Source: Effrenium voratum (lineage: Eukaryota; Sar; Dinophyceae; Suessiales; Symbiodiniaceae). Taken from it: 64,000 nucleotides of DNA. Of the stretch, positions 43,101-56,200 are shown in pieces. The notes beneath the pieces are model-generated. The model was given only the letters and a program-made list of their open reading frames with translations. It was not told where the DNA came from and made no database searches. The stretch lies in assembly GCA_963377175.1 (NCBI GenBank), contig CAUJNA010001446.1, positions 686,922 to 750,921 of the forward strand, written 5' to 3'. Position 1 is the stretch's first letter. Every line of letters starts with the position of its first letter. A program made the translations under genes and the position numbers.

Positions 43101-43412
43101 GTCTATATATATATATACAGTATGCGTGTTCATTTCTACACACATTTCGAAGATATGCATGCATAGATATGCACTTCAATATGCGCATACTGGCTTGGGC
43201 CTTGCGGAGCATTTTTTACAACGGCATTTGCCGTGTAACTTGTCGTATTTTGGTGTGGGCAGTTGTTGCCATGAAGTACCAGAACAGGGCTGTATAGATT
43301 TCCGGAAGCAGCCAAAATAAAACCTTGCAGAACCATGGGTCTTCCGTTTCAGCGACACGAGCCAAATGTGGGCTTCACTTAGCAGTTGCCGCCCCTTCCC
43401 ATGATTCCCTAG
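40153..43412. other. No confident gene; possible further intron or 3' part of gene A
   Basis: One GC-rich segment (40844-40926) could be an exon: in one frame it reads LGPRPKVDPALFRNARPD and ends at TCAG|GT. Another, 42786-42885, ends in a stop after VCGRDGLPLFVPSWIER. Neither can be joined to gene A with confidence. The rest holds G-runs, TTCGGG/TTTAGGG-like words (42110-42200) and a TA microsatellite (43098-43122). Confidence 0.35.
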
Positions 43413-43540
43413 GCGGAGGTGTCACGCTCTCTCAATCTCACTCTCTCATCGGAAACGACCATTGAGGATCGTGGGTTTGGGGGTGATCGTGCTGGTGAGG
43501 CTGGAGCGCGCCCGAGACGGGGCAGAGTTTCCTCTTCCAC
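43413..43540 (+). CDS. Possible exon, Gly/Arg-rich
   Basis: After CCTAG|G a frame encodes AEVSRSLNLTLSSETT and then EDRGFGGDRAGEAGARPRRG. The Arg/Gly-rich end would suit an RNA-binding protein, perhaps the tail of gene A. Boundaries are uncertain. Confidence 0.3.
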
Positions 43541-43938
43541 CCCTCTATTTGCAAGACGGTCCGTTGGTTGGCCTGAAGCCCCATTTGCTTGTATAATTGG
43601 AGGTCAGCTCAACAGCAACAGACAGGCGCGAGCCACGCACGAGAGAAGGAAAACACAATTGTCAATGATTTGAATCTTTGTGCGGTACCTGACTGTGTTT
43701 CGGCAACTGCCTGGCTTTAACCAATGATTGTGACCAGGCACTCCGAGATGCCCATGCCTACAAAGTCTGAACGATGGACCCCTTCGGCGTGCGTGCATGT
43801 TTGGCCCTGAAACCAAATATATTTTGACAGGTCATGTCCTTACTTGTTCCAAGGTATTTCTGCACCCACCGTCTGAAGGGTAAATCTGTGGGTGTCAGGT
43901 TTTCATTTGTCCAGTGGCACTGTTTGTTTTCCGGCAGG

Positions 43939-44427
43939 ATGCGGCTGCTCCTCTTTGCAGTGGCCTTGCCAATCCTGGCCTACTGGCACTACACCGTCTA
44001 TGAGAAGGGGGAGGAGAAGGCGACGGAGGAGCAGGCCGGGCAGTGGTTGGGCAAATCTGGTTTGATGTCATGGGCCACGCCTTTTTGGGAGGGGAATCCA
44101 AAAGGAGGCTCTTAAGCAATAGGGATCTCGACATGTTTCAGACGTGATCAACGATTGCCTGTCTCCGAGAGTTGGCTGGTCCATGGCACTAAAAACCGCA
44201 ACATGCTTTTCAACCTGCAGCGCCTTCTGAGTGCCAAAAAAGACATGTGTCCCCAAAAAGGAAACCTAATGGGGCCGGTACTTGCTTTTTTCCCCAGGCC
44301 CCCTTGTTTAGAACCCAGCGTTGCTTCGCTAGGAAGAGTGCGAGAATGAGGAGCCGCACATTCAGGATGACTTGGATGAAGTCGCTGGCTCGTCCATCAA
44401 GCAGGCGCTGGCTTTGAAGCCGAGCCT
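43939..44427 (+). CDS. Small membrane-anchored protein gene (partial, two exons)
   Basis: Exon 1 (43939-44059) starts with ATG two bases after CCGGCAG, a good spliced-leader acceptor. It encodes RLLLFAVALPILAYWHYTVY, an N-terminal hydrophobic anchor or signal, followed by a Glu/Lys-rich stretch, and ends at a GT donor (44060). Exon 2 (44337-44427) joins in frame and encodes an acidic, helical segment (ENEEPHIQDDLDEVAGSSIK), ending at another GT donor (44428). Later exons are unclear; a frame at 44687-44781 (YVLVDDIWRIQAEPSARDG, then a stop) is a candidate last exon. The protein would be single-pass, perhaps organellar or secretory. I do not recognise the family. Confidence 0.45.
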
Positions 44428-45408
44428 GTGGGTTTCTTCCATTGTTGTTTTGTTTGTGTGTGGGTTCCCCTTAGATCGTTCGATGCAACTACCACCTAAA
44501 GAAAGAGGGGTGCCGTGCTTTCCCATGGCCACCGGAATTCTGGGGAGATTTGTGTATTCTAAATGTCGGTTGTTCAGTTGCTTGTGGGTTGTGAGCTATG
44601 ACATGTGTGAATGCTACTCCGGATTTTGCAGGACATAGACCAATGTGTTGCAGGAACATGTGTCGCGCGTCACGACATTGAGGGCGTTGCGCGTACGTGC
44701 TGGTAGACGACATCTGGCGAATCCAAGCCGAGCCTTCGGCGCGGGATGGCGTAACTGGCCGAGAGGGTCGATGGGTCGACTGAGTTTGCCGGAAATCGAT
44801 ACTACTGAAAGCTTTGCGGCTGGTCATTGCCCAGATGCCGATGGCTTTATGTCCTTGCCTGAAGGTATTGATGGCTATTTCTGTCGATCCCAGCGGCCAT
44901 TGTAATGGCTAATCAGCTATTGTCCTTTCATTGTTTGAAGGATAGTCTTGGTAGCTCACTGGCTGTGATTTCCGAATTTTCGAGTTTTGGGTTTAGCATC
45001 TTCATATCCTGAATCTCCAGGGCGCCTTCCCTGAGTCAGTGACCTATGCGTTAAAGTGTGCTTTATTAATTATTTGTGCATTGCATGAGGCCCCAGTATT
45101 GAGTAGTTCAATTGGATCGGATGAGATTTGCGTCGCGACTTCCCACTTGAGGGTAGTGACCACAGGGTCTTTGCAAAATCAGGTTGCAGCACGCAACGCC
45201 TACGCCTACTGCACATGCATGTTTTTCCCACTCGATATCAACATCGCAATGTGGCAAGCACACTGCACACTGACACGCCATTCTTTCCGACATGGAGCCT
45301 AAGGACACAGTATCCGTATTCGACCTTTAAGTACAACAAGCCAAATAGTTTCAGCCGCGACCTCTATTTTGCCAGATTCAGACCCTGAACTTTTCGCCTT
45401 GGAACATC
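44428..45408. other. Between the anchor-protein gene and gene B
   Basis: It holds the candidate last exon noted above and, at 45361-45375, CCTCTATTTTGCCAG, a likely spliced-leader acceptor 33 bases before the start of gene B. Nothing else is recognised. Confidence 0.4.
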
Positions 45409-45576
45409 ATGTTTAAACCAGCTGGGCAGGATGCCGACATCTATGGCGATGAGTTTTGGTCAGACAAGCGCGGAGAGCCTGCGGATCGTGACGGATTTTC
45501 CTGGGATGCTGGAAGGGACGAGCTGGATGACTTCCTTGCCGATGATGGAGGCGAAGGGGGAGGTGGCAAATGCAAG
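45409..45576 (+). CDS. Gene B exon 1
   Basis: It encodes 56 residues, starting MFKPAGQDADIYGDEFW and ending in GGEGGGGKCK. It is acidic, probably disordered. The GT donor (45577) and the acceptor at 46142 share CAAGGT. Confidence 0.65.
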
Positions 45577-48500
45577 GTTTGGTTCTGCTGTTGTTGGTTG
45601 CCGTGTTGCGGTTGAATGTGTTTCTGGTCATTTGGAGGGGGCCAGGATATTCCACTTTGGCTGAAAGCTTGCAAATGAATCAAAAATACCGGGCTAAGCA
45701 GTCTTGCAGAGGCCGGTTAGTTTGTTTTGATCGGCGAGGTGCATGTCCCTTCCATAACCCACTTTGATGTCCGGCGGGTTTCAGCCTTTGGCTTGTTGGA
45801 ATAAACAGATGGAGAAAACGCCAGTGCTTCATTCATGGGCATTCAAGATGACAAGGCCATGATAGCAAGGGCCCAGGAGGGCAACTCTTTGTTTCTTGCA
45901 GTACTTGGCCTTTGGGTTGCCAACAGTCGCATCCTCCCGATCAGGCGGGCGGCTATGGCAAATGGAAGCTGCACACAATAGCCCACTGACTCGTATGTTT
46001 CAAGATGAGTGCTGACATGCAAGGTTCTTGGGGTTGTTTGAAGCACCATATTCCTTTCTTGCTCACGGGCAGTCCGAGTGGTATGGCGGCTGGAAGTTTG
46101 GAATTTGCCGAAGAGTTTCGGCCCGCAGCTTGGGCAGGCAAGGTCGACTTCAAGGGCGACCTCGGCCTTGGCAAGAGTGACGACTTTGGCCTGAAAGACT
46201 TTGGCCTCGGAGGCCACAACTCGCCCCATTGATTGATTTGGAATGGGGCCGCCAGCGCCATGAGATCACGGGTGCCAACAGTAGCAGTGTCCTTGCACAG
46301 TTTGAGTGTGTCGGCGCATACATTGTGACAATCACATGTGGCTACATGTATTCGTCTTGTTTCAATGAGGTCTTCCAAGGGCTATATGGGCCAGGTGTTT
46401 CACTGTTTGGGCCTTGTTATCAAAGCAAGTGACTTGCTATGATATGACGTTGGAACAACGTTGCGGGGAGCTTGGCTCTTGATGTCGTACAGTTATATAG
46501 CTTATAGGGTCTCATTGTTGGCCATGAAATGCAATGCACAGAAGGAAGGTCAAAATGTCTGACCCTCAGCTTGCGTCTGGCATACCATTCGCAAGGCATT
46601 CACTGTGTTCAGGACAAATGTCATATGTCAAATGTGAAATTATACATGAGACCTTGGTAGGCGTCACACGCAGGTCTGGACGACAAGAGCTTCGGCCTGG
46701 GTTTGGGTCCTGACCTCGATGACTTCAGCTTTGACCGAGATCATCGAAGGGATGACAAGGGCAAAGGCAAAGGCAAGTCTAAGGATAAGGGCCACCTGGC
46801 TGCATTGCCAGCCTGAGGGCACGGCATTGTAAATCATATTGGGAGTTGGAACGCTTTGCAATCCAGTGATGTGCCTTGTTTTGTTGCCTTTGCCGCATGA
46901 TATAATTCTGTACATTTTGAGTCATGTCATGCAAGGCTGGTTGCAAATGTACTTTTGGTTGCGCTTCGGTACAGCAAGGCTTGCGCGCTTGGCCAAGCGC
47001 TTCTTGCCAGTTCGTCCGTATGGTTCGGGTTTGATGGCAGGTGTGGGATGTTCAAGCTGGATGGGTTGAACAAAGCCGACCAGCATATACATTGTCAATA
47101 GTTTGACTCCCTCCCAGTCAGTGAGTGGACCGTAGCGAACCTCAGGCCAAAATGCCTGAGTCCTGAAGCTTAATACTATCCTGCGTCGTCGCCGCGAACG
47201 ACCGTACCTAGCAACTATATCTTCTTAACAACAATGTTAAAAGACTTCTCCATGAGTGACACCGTCCAACTCAGATCTCATTTCTGCTGGTTCCGTTGCG
47301 TTTCGGCTGGCCGAATCCCTTAATTCGGCGTGGGGAAGACGAAGAAAGCCAGGGGTTAAGACAAGTTGTTCCATGTCCTTTTGCGAGTTTGGGGAGGCAA
47401 GTAGTTTCGACACACCCTACCCAATGCAACAGGGAAATATGTGGTTGTTGGGATGGATGAGACCCTACAAATGGGATAGACCACCCCCACCCAGCAAGCT
47501 CCCCTATTTGTAGTGGGAACTTTGAGCCCCCTTTGCCCCTCCCAAATGCAGGAAGGCATTCATATTAACGGCATTTCCAGGCTTGTACCCCGCCAGAAGC
47601 CAATAAGCTTGCTCCGCGGTGCCTGTCGGGATGGAAGCCATACCTGGAAACAGCCCTTGATATTCGAAGCGCCAAGACCCCCCTCGAACCCAAACCAGGA
47701 GGGAGTCTCCCAGGAGATGCCCACCCCACCCTACGGGTCCCAGCGTCCGAGGCAAGGAGCGAGAGGCGGACCCCAAGCAGGTCTTCGTGGCCAACGTGGC
47801 GGATGCCCACGAGGACGACCTGCGGGCCTTCTTCGAGCAGGCGACGGCTGCGACGGCCTCGGGGGGGCTGCAGACATGGTGACGGGCGCACCGGGCCCCC
47901 GGAACAATTTGTGCCCGGAAGCTGCTCAGGTGTTGCTTTGAAAAAGTTGGGGGGACCCTGCAAATCTTAAGCATGGCGGGGAGGGATCCCTAACGTGGGC
48001 ACAACATGGAGGACCCCTTTTTGGATCTCGGGCCGAGCTCAGCAAGTGGCTTCCAAAGCCTTGCGGCATCACGTTTCGTTTGGGGGGCTTTCTACTGGAA
48101 CTGGGAGCAGCCAATGATTTCTCCACCATGCGTGTCCTCAATTGGCGAGACCATCGAAATTATTGGTTTCTTTTGGGTTGCCTTGACGCCGGCAAGCACC
48201 ATCCAAAGGCTTCTTTTTGAACACAGCACAATTGGTGGGACCCTAGTGACCCTACAGGTGAGGTCTGGTCAGGTGAGGTGGAGTGATGTGATGTGTTGTG
48301 ATGTAATGCGCTGCGCTGTGGTGTGATGTCATGTGCTTTGACGTGCTGTCATGTGCTGTGATTTGCTATGCTGTGATGTTCTGTGATGCGATGTGAGTTG
48401 CTATGTGATGCGCTGTGCTGCGACGTGCTGCGATGTGAGGTGAGGCGGGTGAGGTCAGGTCAGCTTCGGCGAGGTGAGGTCAGGTGCCGTGCTGTGATTT

Positions 48501-50228
48501 GCAGTAATGTGAGGTGCGGTGCGGTGAGATAAGGTCAGTTGCGATGAGGTGAGGTGATGTGATGTGATGTGCCGTGATGTGATGCGATGTGGTGCAATGT
48601 GAGGCGAGGTGAGGTGATGATGTGCAGTGTTGTGATGTGATGCAATCTGAGGTTACGTTTGTGTGGGACGTGATGTGATGTGATTTGATGTCATGCGATG
48701 TCATGTGAGGTGCTGTGAGGTGCTGTGGGGTGCTGTGGGGTGGTGTGTGTGTGTGTGTGTGCTTTTTTGTCTAATAATGCCTTGGCGTGCTGTCCGCAGT
48801 AATGTTTTGCGCCACTTTAGCTTTGTTGCCTGGTTTTTTGGCGTGTTGTTTGCAGTTGTTGGCGTTTTTTGCCCCATGAAGCCAGCAACGAGCCGCAAAC
48901 CAAGCTAACATTCTATACCCCACAGCATACGCGACAGCGGCAGAACTAGCCACAAACCCGGGAAACACGCAGATGACGCATTGCTTCACACAAGAGTCAG
49001 GACGGACAGGACGAAAGCAGCATGCAAGACACTCGTTCTTTTGGGTGAGCATCTCGCTGGGCAATTTCCTGGCATCGCGAAAAGACTCAGCAATCAGCAC
49101 TCCCTACCCCTCAATGTTTTGTTGGTGCCTATCGTTTTTTCGAGACAAAGAGAAGCTAGCCCTTCCCAGTCCACTAACGTGAAAGCCACCAAACGTGGTT
49201 TGCCAGGATCCCCTGAGAATCCATGGGGGGGCAAAGTATTTTGATAGGGGCCCTCAGGAGCTTTGGTTCGGCCAGGCTGGAGACGTGGAACGCCTCAAGG
49301 TGCTTCGCAACCCGGATGGCAGCGCCAAGGGTGTTTGCTTCGTGACCTTTCGGACAGAGGATCAGGCATGCGGCGTAGCTGGTGGGTGGCGGGCCTCTAA
49401 ATACTGGGCGAATATTGCTTGAAACAGGTCACGTTTGATTGTTGCTTTCCCCTAAAGGTACAATATGCGGATGCATGTGTTTTTTTCCCCGACCCACTAT
49501 TAAGCGTATTAAGCACCCAATCTAGGGATGGGCCAATGGTTGGGTTCTGAGCACGTTCGTGACGGTCAAACTGTTATTTCGGGGTGGGGCGAATTGTATC
49601 TGAGGACGTGACCTATCAATTATAATCAGCAGAGTCTCGAGTTTGACTTGGCATTTTCCACGAGCATGTTTCATGTTTGGGGGCAGCGCACCCAAGCATA
49701 CAGGCAGTCCCTTTAGCAGATCCATGACTGTAGACTCAAGAAACTCCAGGTTTGATTTCGGGAATTCACACGCCCCGTACGAATTCCACGCCTGAGCATA
49801 GCTTCACCTGCAAGTTTTGTTCTATGAGGCCCTTCGGCCATCTTTACTTTTCCATTACTTCTCGCGAGGCTTATTTATCTCGCCAGTTCTGTTTGTGCTT
49901 GGCCCGGACGCGTCCTACTCGTTTTTGTTTTTGTTGTTTGTTTGTTTTTTTGGGGAGGGGTTCAGACCCATCACACTGGCACAACTTGATGAACTTGCGT
50001 GTACTGAATACCCGCGGCATCGGCCTATAACAGTCAGGGTGGGATCCACAAACTCAGTCTCATCGGCATGCAACGTCTTGGCGGGATGACAGCTTTGCTC
50101 TTTGGCCACCGTGGGCGGCCACCTGCCGATAGGTCCGAGAGGTCAAATGAAAAGCTGGCGCTGGCTTACCATGTGAGTTAAAAAGCGAAGACGTGAGGGC
50201 GGCTGTGAGCAGCGAGAGAGAGAGAGAG

Positions 50229-50267
<39 letters not shown>

Positions 50268-53200
50268 CGAGAGACAGAGAGCTGACATCGCCTCACGTAA
50301 TCAATTCGAATCAAACTGCAGAGAAACACACATGTTCATGTGGCAATGAATTATTTTGAGTTCCGGGGCAGAGTTGCTTAATGTCCGGCGCAGGCGCAAA
50401 AGGCGTTGACCTTCCACAACCGCCCTTTTGAGGGCGGCAATATCGTGGTACGCATGGCAAATGCCGGGAAGAAGGGCGAGAAAGGCAACTTGGCAATGAA
50501 TTTCATAGCGACTCCCGGCAGAGATGGTTGGTGGCGCCGTGCATGTGCGCATGTGTTTGCATGTCCTCTGTGTCAATGTCCGTTGATGAGTGCGGGCGGG
50601 CGGCTGGGCTGGCCGGGTGGGTGGCGGACGGGTGGGTGGGCGGTAAGGAGGCTGCACAATGCTCATGTTGTTGTTTCCCACTAGTAGTGAAGTCAAGAGC
50701 AGGTGCCCACTGACTGGATGCATCCAAGTCCTCATTAGGATTGACGCACCAGCTTCAAAGCTTGTCGACGCAGCTCGTGAAGCATCAAACACTTGGAGTT
50801 GATTTTCCGTAAGGTTGGATTGCAAGCCTTCGGAATGAGATTGCATAAGCACAAGGGCGAGGTGACGAGCTTTTGCGCGCAGCAGAATCATCGTGAACAA
50901 GTTTATCCACGCCCCATGTTACATCAACGCCTGTTTCATTTTGTGTGCATCCACGCATTTGATTCAATTTTACTTTACTGATCTTTCCTGATCGGTGAAC
51001 GCTTTCTGAATTCGCATCCAGGTCAATACATAAAATAGACGTCCTTGTGGCAACAGGGGCAGCAACGGAGTGAAGAGCCCACGTGTGTTGCCCTGGACTT
51101 GTCACACGATGCCAGGAAACTTTCTGAGGCATGAGCAGAGTGTGCGTGCTTTTAAGGAGGCATTCCAGCTTTAGAAGCTCGCGTGGAAGCGTTTCAGTTC
51201 GCACGTGTTGCGTGCTTTCGGCAATGCCAGGACCACCCAAATCGGAAGAAGTTTCTGCCTTTTTGCAGAAAGGTGTTGTTTGGCTGTTGGCAGTTTGTGT
51301 TTTTTTGCACGTGGTGGTGGTTCTTCCATCATGGAGCTATTTGCGAAACCGTTGCAGCAGAAAACCGGGCGGGACATCGGCGGAAGCAGGTTTCAACGTG
51401 TCGGAGTGTTTGTTGCGTTTCGGCTTTCTTTACTCGCGGGCGGTTTTTTTGTTGCTTTTTCGGCTGAAAGTTCCGCCGCCAGAGGGTCCAGGTATGGGTG
51501 CGACGCTGCAATTGAATATATTGAATGTAATTCTGTCGCGCTTGCTCCGTTCATAGCATGTCTAATTAATGAGCGGTCCTTAAAGTCAGGTGCAGGCCAG
51601 TGCCAGGAAGCCAGAGGTGCTTCCTTAGATGACCCAGCTTGAGTATTCCATAAGGGTGGCCTACTTTGTCTGGCAGAGCTTTCCATGCAACTTGCCTGCT
51701 CTGTTGAAGACAGCTGAAAGCCATGCGGATCTATGGGATCTCTGTCCAGATCGAATCCGGCGTGGTTGGGAGCGGCCCTGGGCTAGGTTTCCATAGGGTT
51801 CTGGAGCTTGCTGTTGGGGATACTCCGTAGGCTTATTTTTCAAGGGGCTATAGGCAAGCACGTTGCCCATCGTGCAAACTACTGCCCAGGTGACAAAGGT
51901 GAGGGTCGCGGCGACCGCTTTGATCGGGACCGCGACCGTGGGGACCGTGGGGACCGCTTCGACCGTTTTGACCGGGACCGTGATCATCACCGGGACCGAT
52001 CCAACGAGCGCTTCGAGCGCCCAGACCGAGACAGGCACCTCTTCCGCAATCAGCTTAAGGATGTGCTTGAGACCTTCTTTTTTGAAATGGCGCACTTTCC
52101 ATTCCTTTGGGCACTTGTCACTTCCAAGAACTTCTGCCGGTATGATGTCCGACTTGACCTGCAAATCGTGCCGGACGCGAGGAACGAGCGCAAGGGCAAG
52201 GGCCGAGGCAAGAAGGGCAGCGCCGATGTGGACGATGCCCTGGAGGAGGTGCTGGGCGTGTTTTGCTCTAAGCCGATCCCGGATGTTTTTTTTCTGGCGC
52301 TGTGGAGCCCCCACCCACCCACCCACCCACCCACCCACCCACCCACCCACCCACCCACCCACCCACCCACCCACCCACCCACCCACCCACCCACCCACCC
52401 ACCCACCCACCCACCCACCCACCCAACAGACATGCCGTCAGCGTATACCGCGGACCGCGCCTAAAAGGCCGAACGAAAGAGATGACCATTGAATTCCATC
52501 CTTTTCACCTTTTTGTTTGTTGGGTTCCCCACGTTCCCTTTGGGCAACTGGCAAGTGGAGGTTTGACTTAGACGTGAGAGGCCTTTTCCATACTGACTAA
52601 TTAGAGCTGCCTTTTTATGCATAGAATGTTGGAACTGCACCGGGTGACCTCCCCCCTCCTCCATCCCTTCCCTTTCTCTTAGTTTGTGTTTATGACCTCC
52701 CTTCCCTCCTTGATTGCCACACCCACGTGTAGTTGTTTCTAACCTCCGGCTGGGCACCTGCCATGTCACAGCGCGCGCATATTCAGGCTGACGCGTGCCT
52801 TGGCATGTGCACTGAAGCCGTTTCATTCAGGCTGAAGCCGTTTCATTCAGGCTTTGTGTAAAGCGCATCTGCTTTTCTAAATGCTCATTTGGCTTTGGTC
52901 AACCGCCTTTGCAGTGCTTACTCCTGGAGTGAGGCCAGGAGCTTTTCGACTCGGGCTCGGCGGTAAGGACTGCCAAAGTGCAGTGGTAAGCCATCGTTCT
53001 TCGACCTAAGGCAGTAGGGGTTTCACTGGATACTCACCTTTCATTTCCCATCCCCGAATGCTGTGAAGATGAATTTTAGGGGTACCCTTTTCAGCTACCC
53101 TTCTCAGCTTGCCTGGGGAAAAACCATAGAATTGCTCCAAGCCCTGCTTCCAGTTTGCCGATTTTACCCGAGCCCACGGCTCGTGGCGCCCATCTCAGGG

Positions 53201-56200
53201 GTCCACCGAGCAAGCGAGGCGCTGAGCGGCCACGACGGGCCGCTGCGCACCTCCGACTTCGACTTCGTGGCCCGGCGCTTTTTGGGGGAGCTGCGGTCCC
53301 GGGATAAGGCGGACGGCGGCTCCAGGCCAGTTCGGGTAGCGGATGGGCGGATGGGCGAAACATGGAGAGCCTTCTGGGGTCTCCAAAACTGATTTGTATC
53401 TAAGAGTGAGCAGAATCAGACATCACGACTATTATTGTTGTTGTTATTGCTATTCTTTTCTGTGAACCGCGGACGTGATCCGAGCCGTGTTGGCTTTGTG
53501 TGAGAACGTAGGGGAACCATGCACTTGCTGCAAACTACATATGCTGCACCTTGTCTATGCTCTAGGGTTAACATGCTTGATGGGGTGCGACGGCTTTATT
53601 CCATGCATTTGACCGGGGGCTTGTGACTGGTGCGGCCCGGCGATGGAAGAAAGACGTTTCCAGCCTTGTGAGCCAGCACGTATGTTTTTTCTACGCTCAG
53701 CGCGCGTGTCATCATTGCTTCACCCTCTGCAGTATTTGATGGAAGTCAACAGTATGACTGCATGACTTCTACGACGCACTTGTCCATTTTTGTTTGACTA
53801 GCTTTTCTTGCTATTGGTCTGAGTCAACACAGTTGACCAATGACTGAGACCAGTGAATGAGTGTGTGGGCGTGCGCGTGCGTTGCAAGGACTTGCAACAC
53901 ATATAGGTAAGGGCGAAGGATTGTTTGCGACGCATCAATGCCTATTGCGAAGGGTGCCCACTCTCAGCTTGGGTGCCTACTAGGCACTGTTTCAGTGTTG
54001 CCGATACAGGTTGGGGTTGGCATTCATCTTAGCAATGATTTGCTGAACACGTTTTGGCTTATTGTTTTGTCTTGCCTTGTGGTCACCCACCCACGTGTCT
54101 GTTGCTGCTATGTGGTGTTGCGTTGCTCTTGGCCGGTTGTCGCCCTATTGGCGAAATATTGTGCTTGGGAGCCTTTCTTGTCGTGATGGCAGGTTTTATC
54201 ACTTTTACTTTTGTTGGGTTTCCTTTGTGCAATACTGTGTTACGTTGAGCATTTCTATTGTGGACTGGCTGTTCGGAAGCTTCAAAGAGTTTAGCTGAGG
54301 GAGGGAGGATCTGGCACGTTGCACCCACTGCAGTGGGTCTGGATGAGAGGGCTCGGGGGGATAAGGCGTTTGTATAGTGAAGTGACTTCGTTACGTTATA
54401 CTGCGGCCATGTCAGTTTCCACTTGCCACTGCCGGTGCGGGGCAGGGTTTGCAGTTAATGGGCTTCAAACTGAGTTCCCTTTAAAGTCGGGGCGTTTTCA
54501 GGGGATGGGCCGTGATGGGAAGCAATCAAGCACATCTCAAGGTTTTACCCCAGTTGGCAGCGAGAGCTTTGAGGGGATGGTAGCCAACCAGGCCTTCCAA
54601 GCGAAAGCCATGCCACCACCAAACGTCGGAGTCTTCACCATAATATTTGTGCATGCGTGCGCTTCCTTTTCTTGAGGCCACTCTTTATGGGACAACAGAG
54701 GGTACCATTGAACCACTCAACCTCTAATTCTGCGCCTTTTTTTGCGTCTACCCTTAGCTGTTGTCTTTGTAGATGTCTGCCAAGGAAGCCACCCTTCGGC
54801 CCTTCGGGTTCCCTTTCTCCGGACTCGTTTCTTTTTTAAAATCTCCGCGGCCAGGTTCCAGGAGGCCATGGATATGGTCCTGAAATACACCTCCTCCAAG
54901 GAGCGGCTCGGGGCTCTTTTTCTTAGCGCTTAGCGGCTTAGCGAAGGCACTAGATGTGCGTTGGTTTAGCTCGAAGGGAGGCCGTGCACAAGCCTTTAGA
55001 AGTGTTGCCAACCAGCGTGTCCTTGACAAAAAGACGTTCCGAAATGTACATTATATGCGAACCAATCAGTTACTAATTCCGTAGGCAAGTAATTATATTT
55101 TTATGTATTTATACATGCATGTAAGGCCTTGCTGACATGAGCAACTTTGATGTGGCAGTGCGCAGACCCAACAAACAATTGGTCTCCTCCTGGCTCGTGT
55201 TTGAACATAGCCAAGAGTTGCTCTCGCGGCTTTGAGCGATGTGAATCTGTTCCTATATTCCGATCGTTGCGACTCATGCACATGCCTCCGCAACTCCATG
55301 AGCTTGTTACATCGCAGGGGAAGCCATTTGTTGTGTCATTTGATAGCGACTCGCAATTTACATCCTCCAAGACTCGAGTCTCGCAATAGGAATCCAAGAT
55401 GTTGGTGTCTCGATGGGATGCCTAGTGCCGATTAGGAATCCCAAGGCTCGCACGCCGATTCGGCATGCTCTTCCAAGGTGGCACCCCGGGATCAAGTAAC
55501 GCAATGTTGACCCCATATTACTCAACCCCAGTATAGTACTAGGGGGCCGTCCCTGAAATTTGGTGGGAAATCACTCTTGGAGGGGAACACCCCCTGTTAA
55601 TGAACTGGGGCTGATTAATCTGGGGGTCAACATTGTACCCGACAGTTTGATATTTGGCAACGGCAAATGTTAACTGAGGAAGTAATCGCTCACGCAAAAG
55701 CCGAAGGCGCCCACACGGAATATGCGAGCTGAAGGCAACGCGACATGAAGTTGCAGAAGAGGCATCATGAAGTATCAGGGACTCTAGGTGTTGTAGGGGA
55801 CTGAGTAAATCGATTGCATCATGCAGAGTAAAGGGGCCATATCTGAGTGGCTTGTATTGGTGTCAGATTCTTGTTTGACGGGTAGTTGGTCACAGGCTTC
55901 GAAGACGCGCAGATTGAGGTTGTCCACGGGAGAGCAGCTAGCATGGTCGAAGCTGTTCTTCCGCAGGACCGTGGGGCCGTGCGCAAGTGGACTGCCTACG
56001 TCTTTACGCTGCTCCAGAAGTTTCTTGGCGTCAATCTTCAATTTCACTCACTGAGGTTCGTTGGAAGTACGAGGTTACCTTCTATGACCTTAGGCTTTGG
56101 TTCCAGAGTGAGTGCAGGTTGACCTGGTTCAGAGGTTCAGGGGCACCGATTGGATGAATGCAGTGATCCGGGTCGGTCTCATTTGTGCGTGACAGGCTTT

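Noticed and set aside
51661..52422. 253-codon minus-strand ORF starting with Gly-Gly-Trp-Val repeats
   Set aside because: It is an antisense reading of the (ACCC)n array and of gene B exons 7-8.
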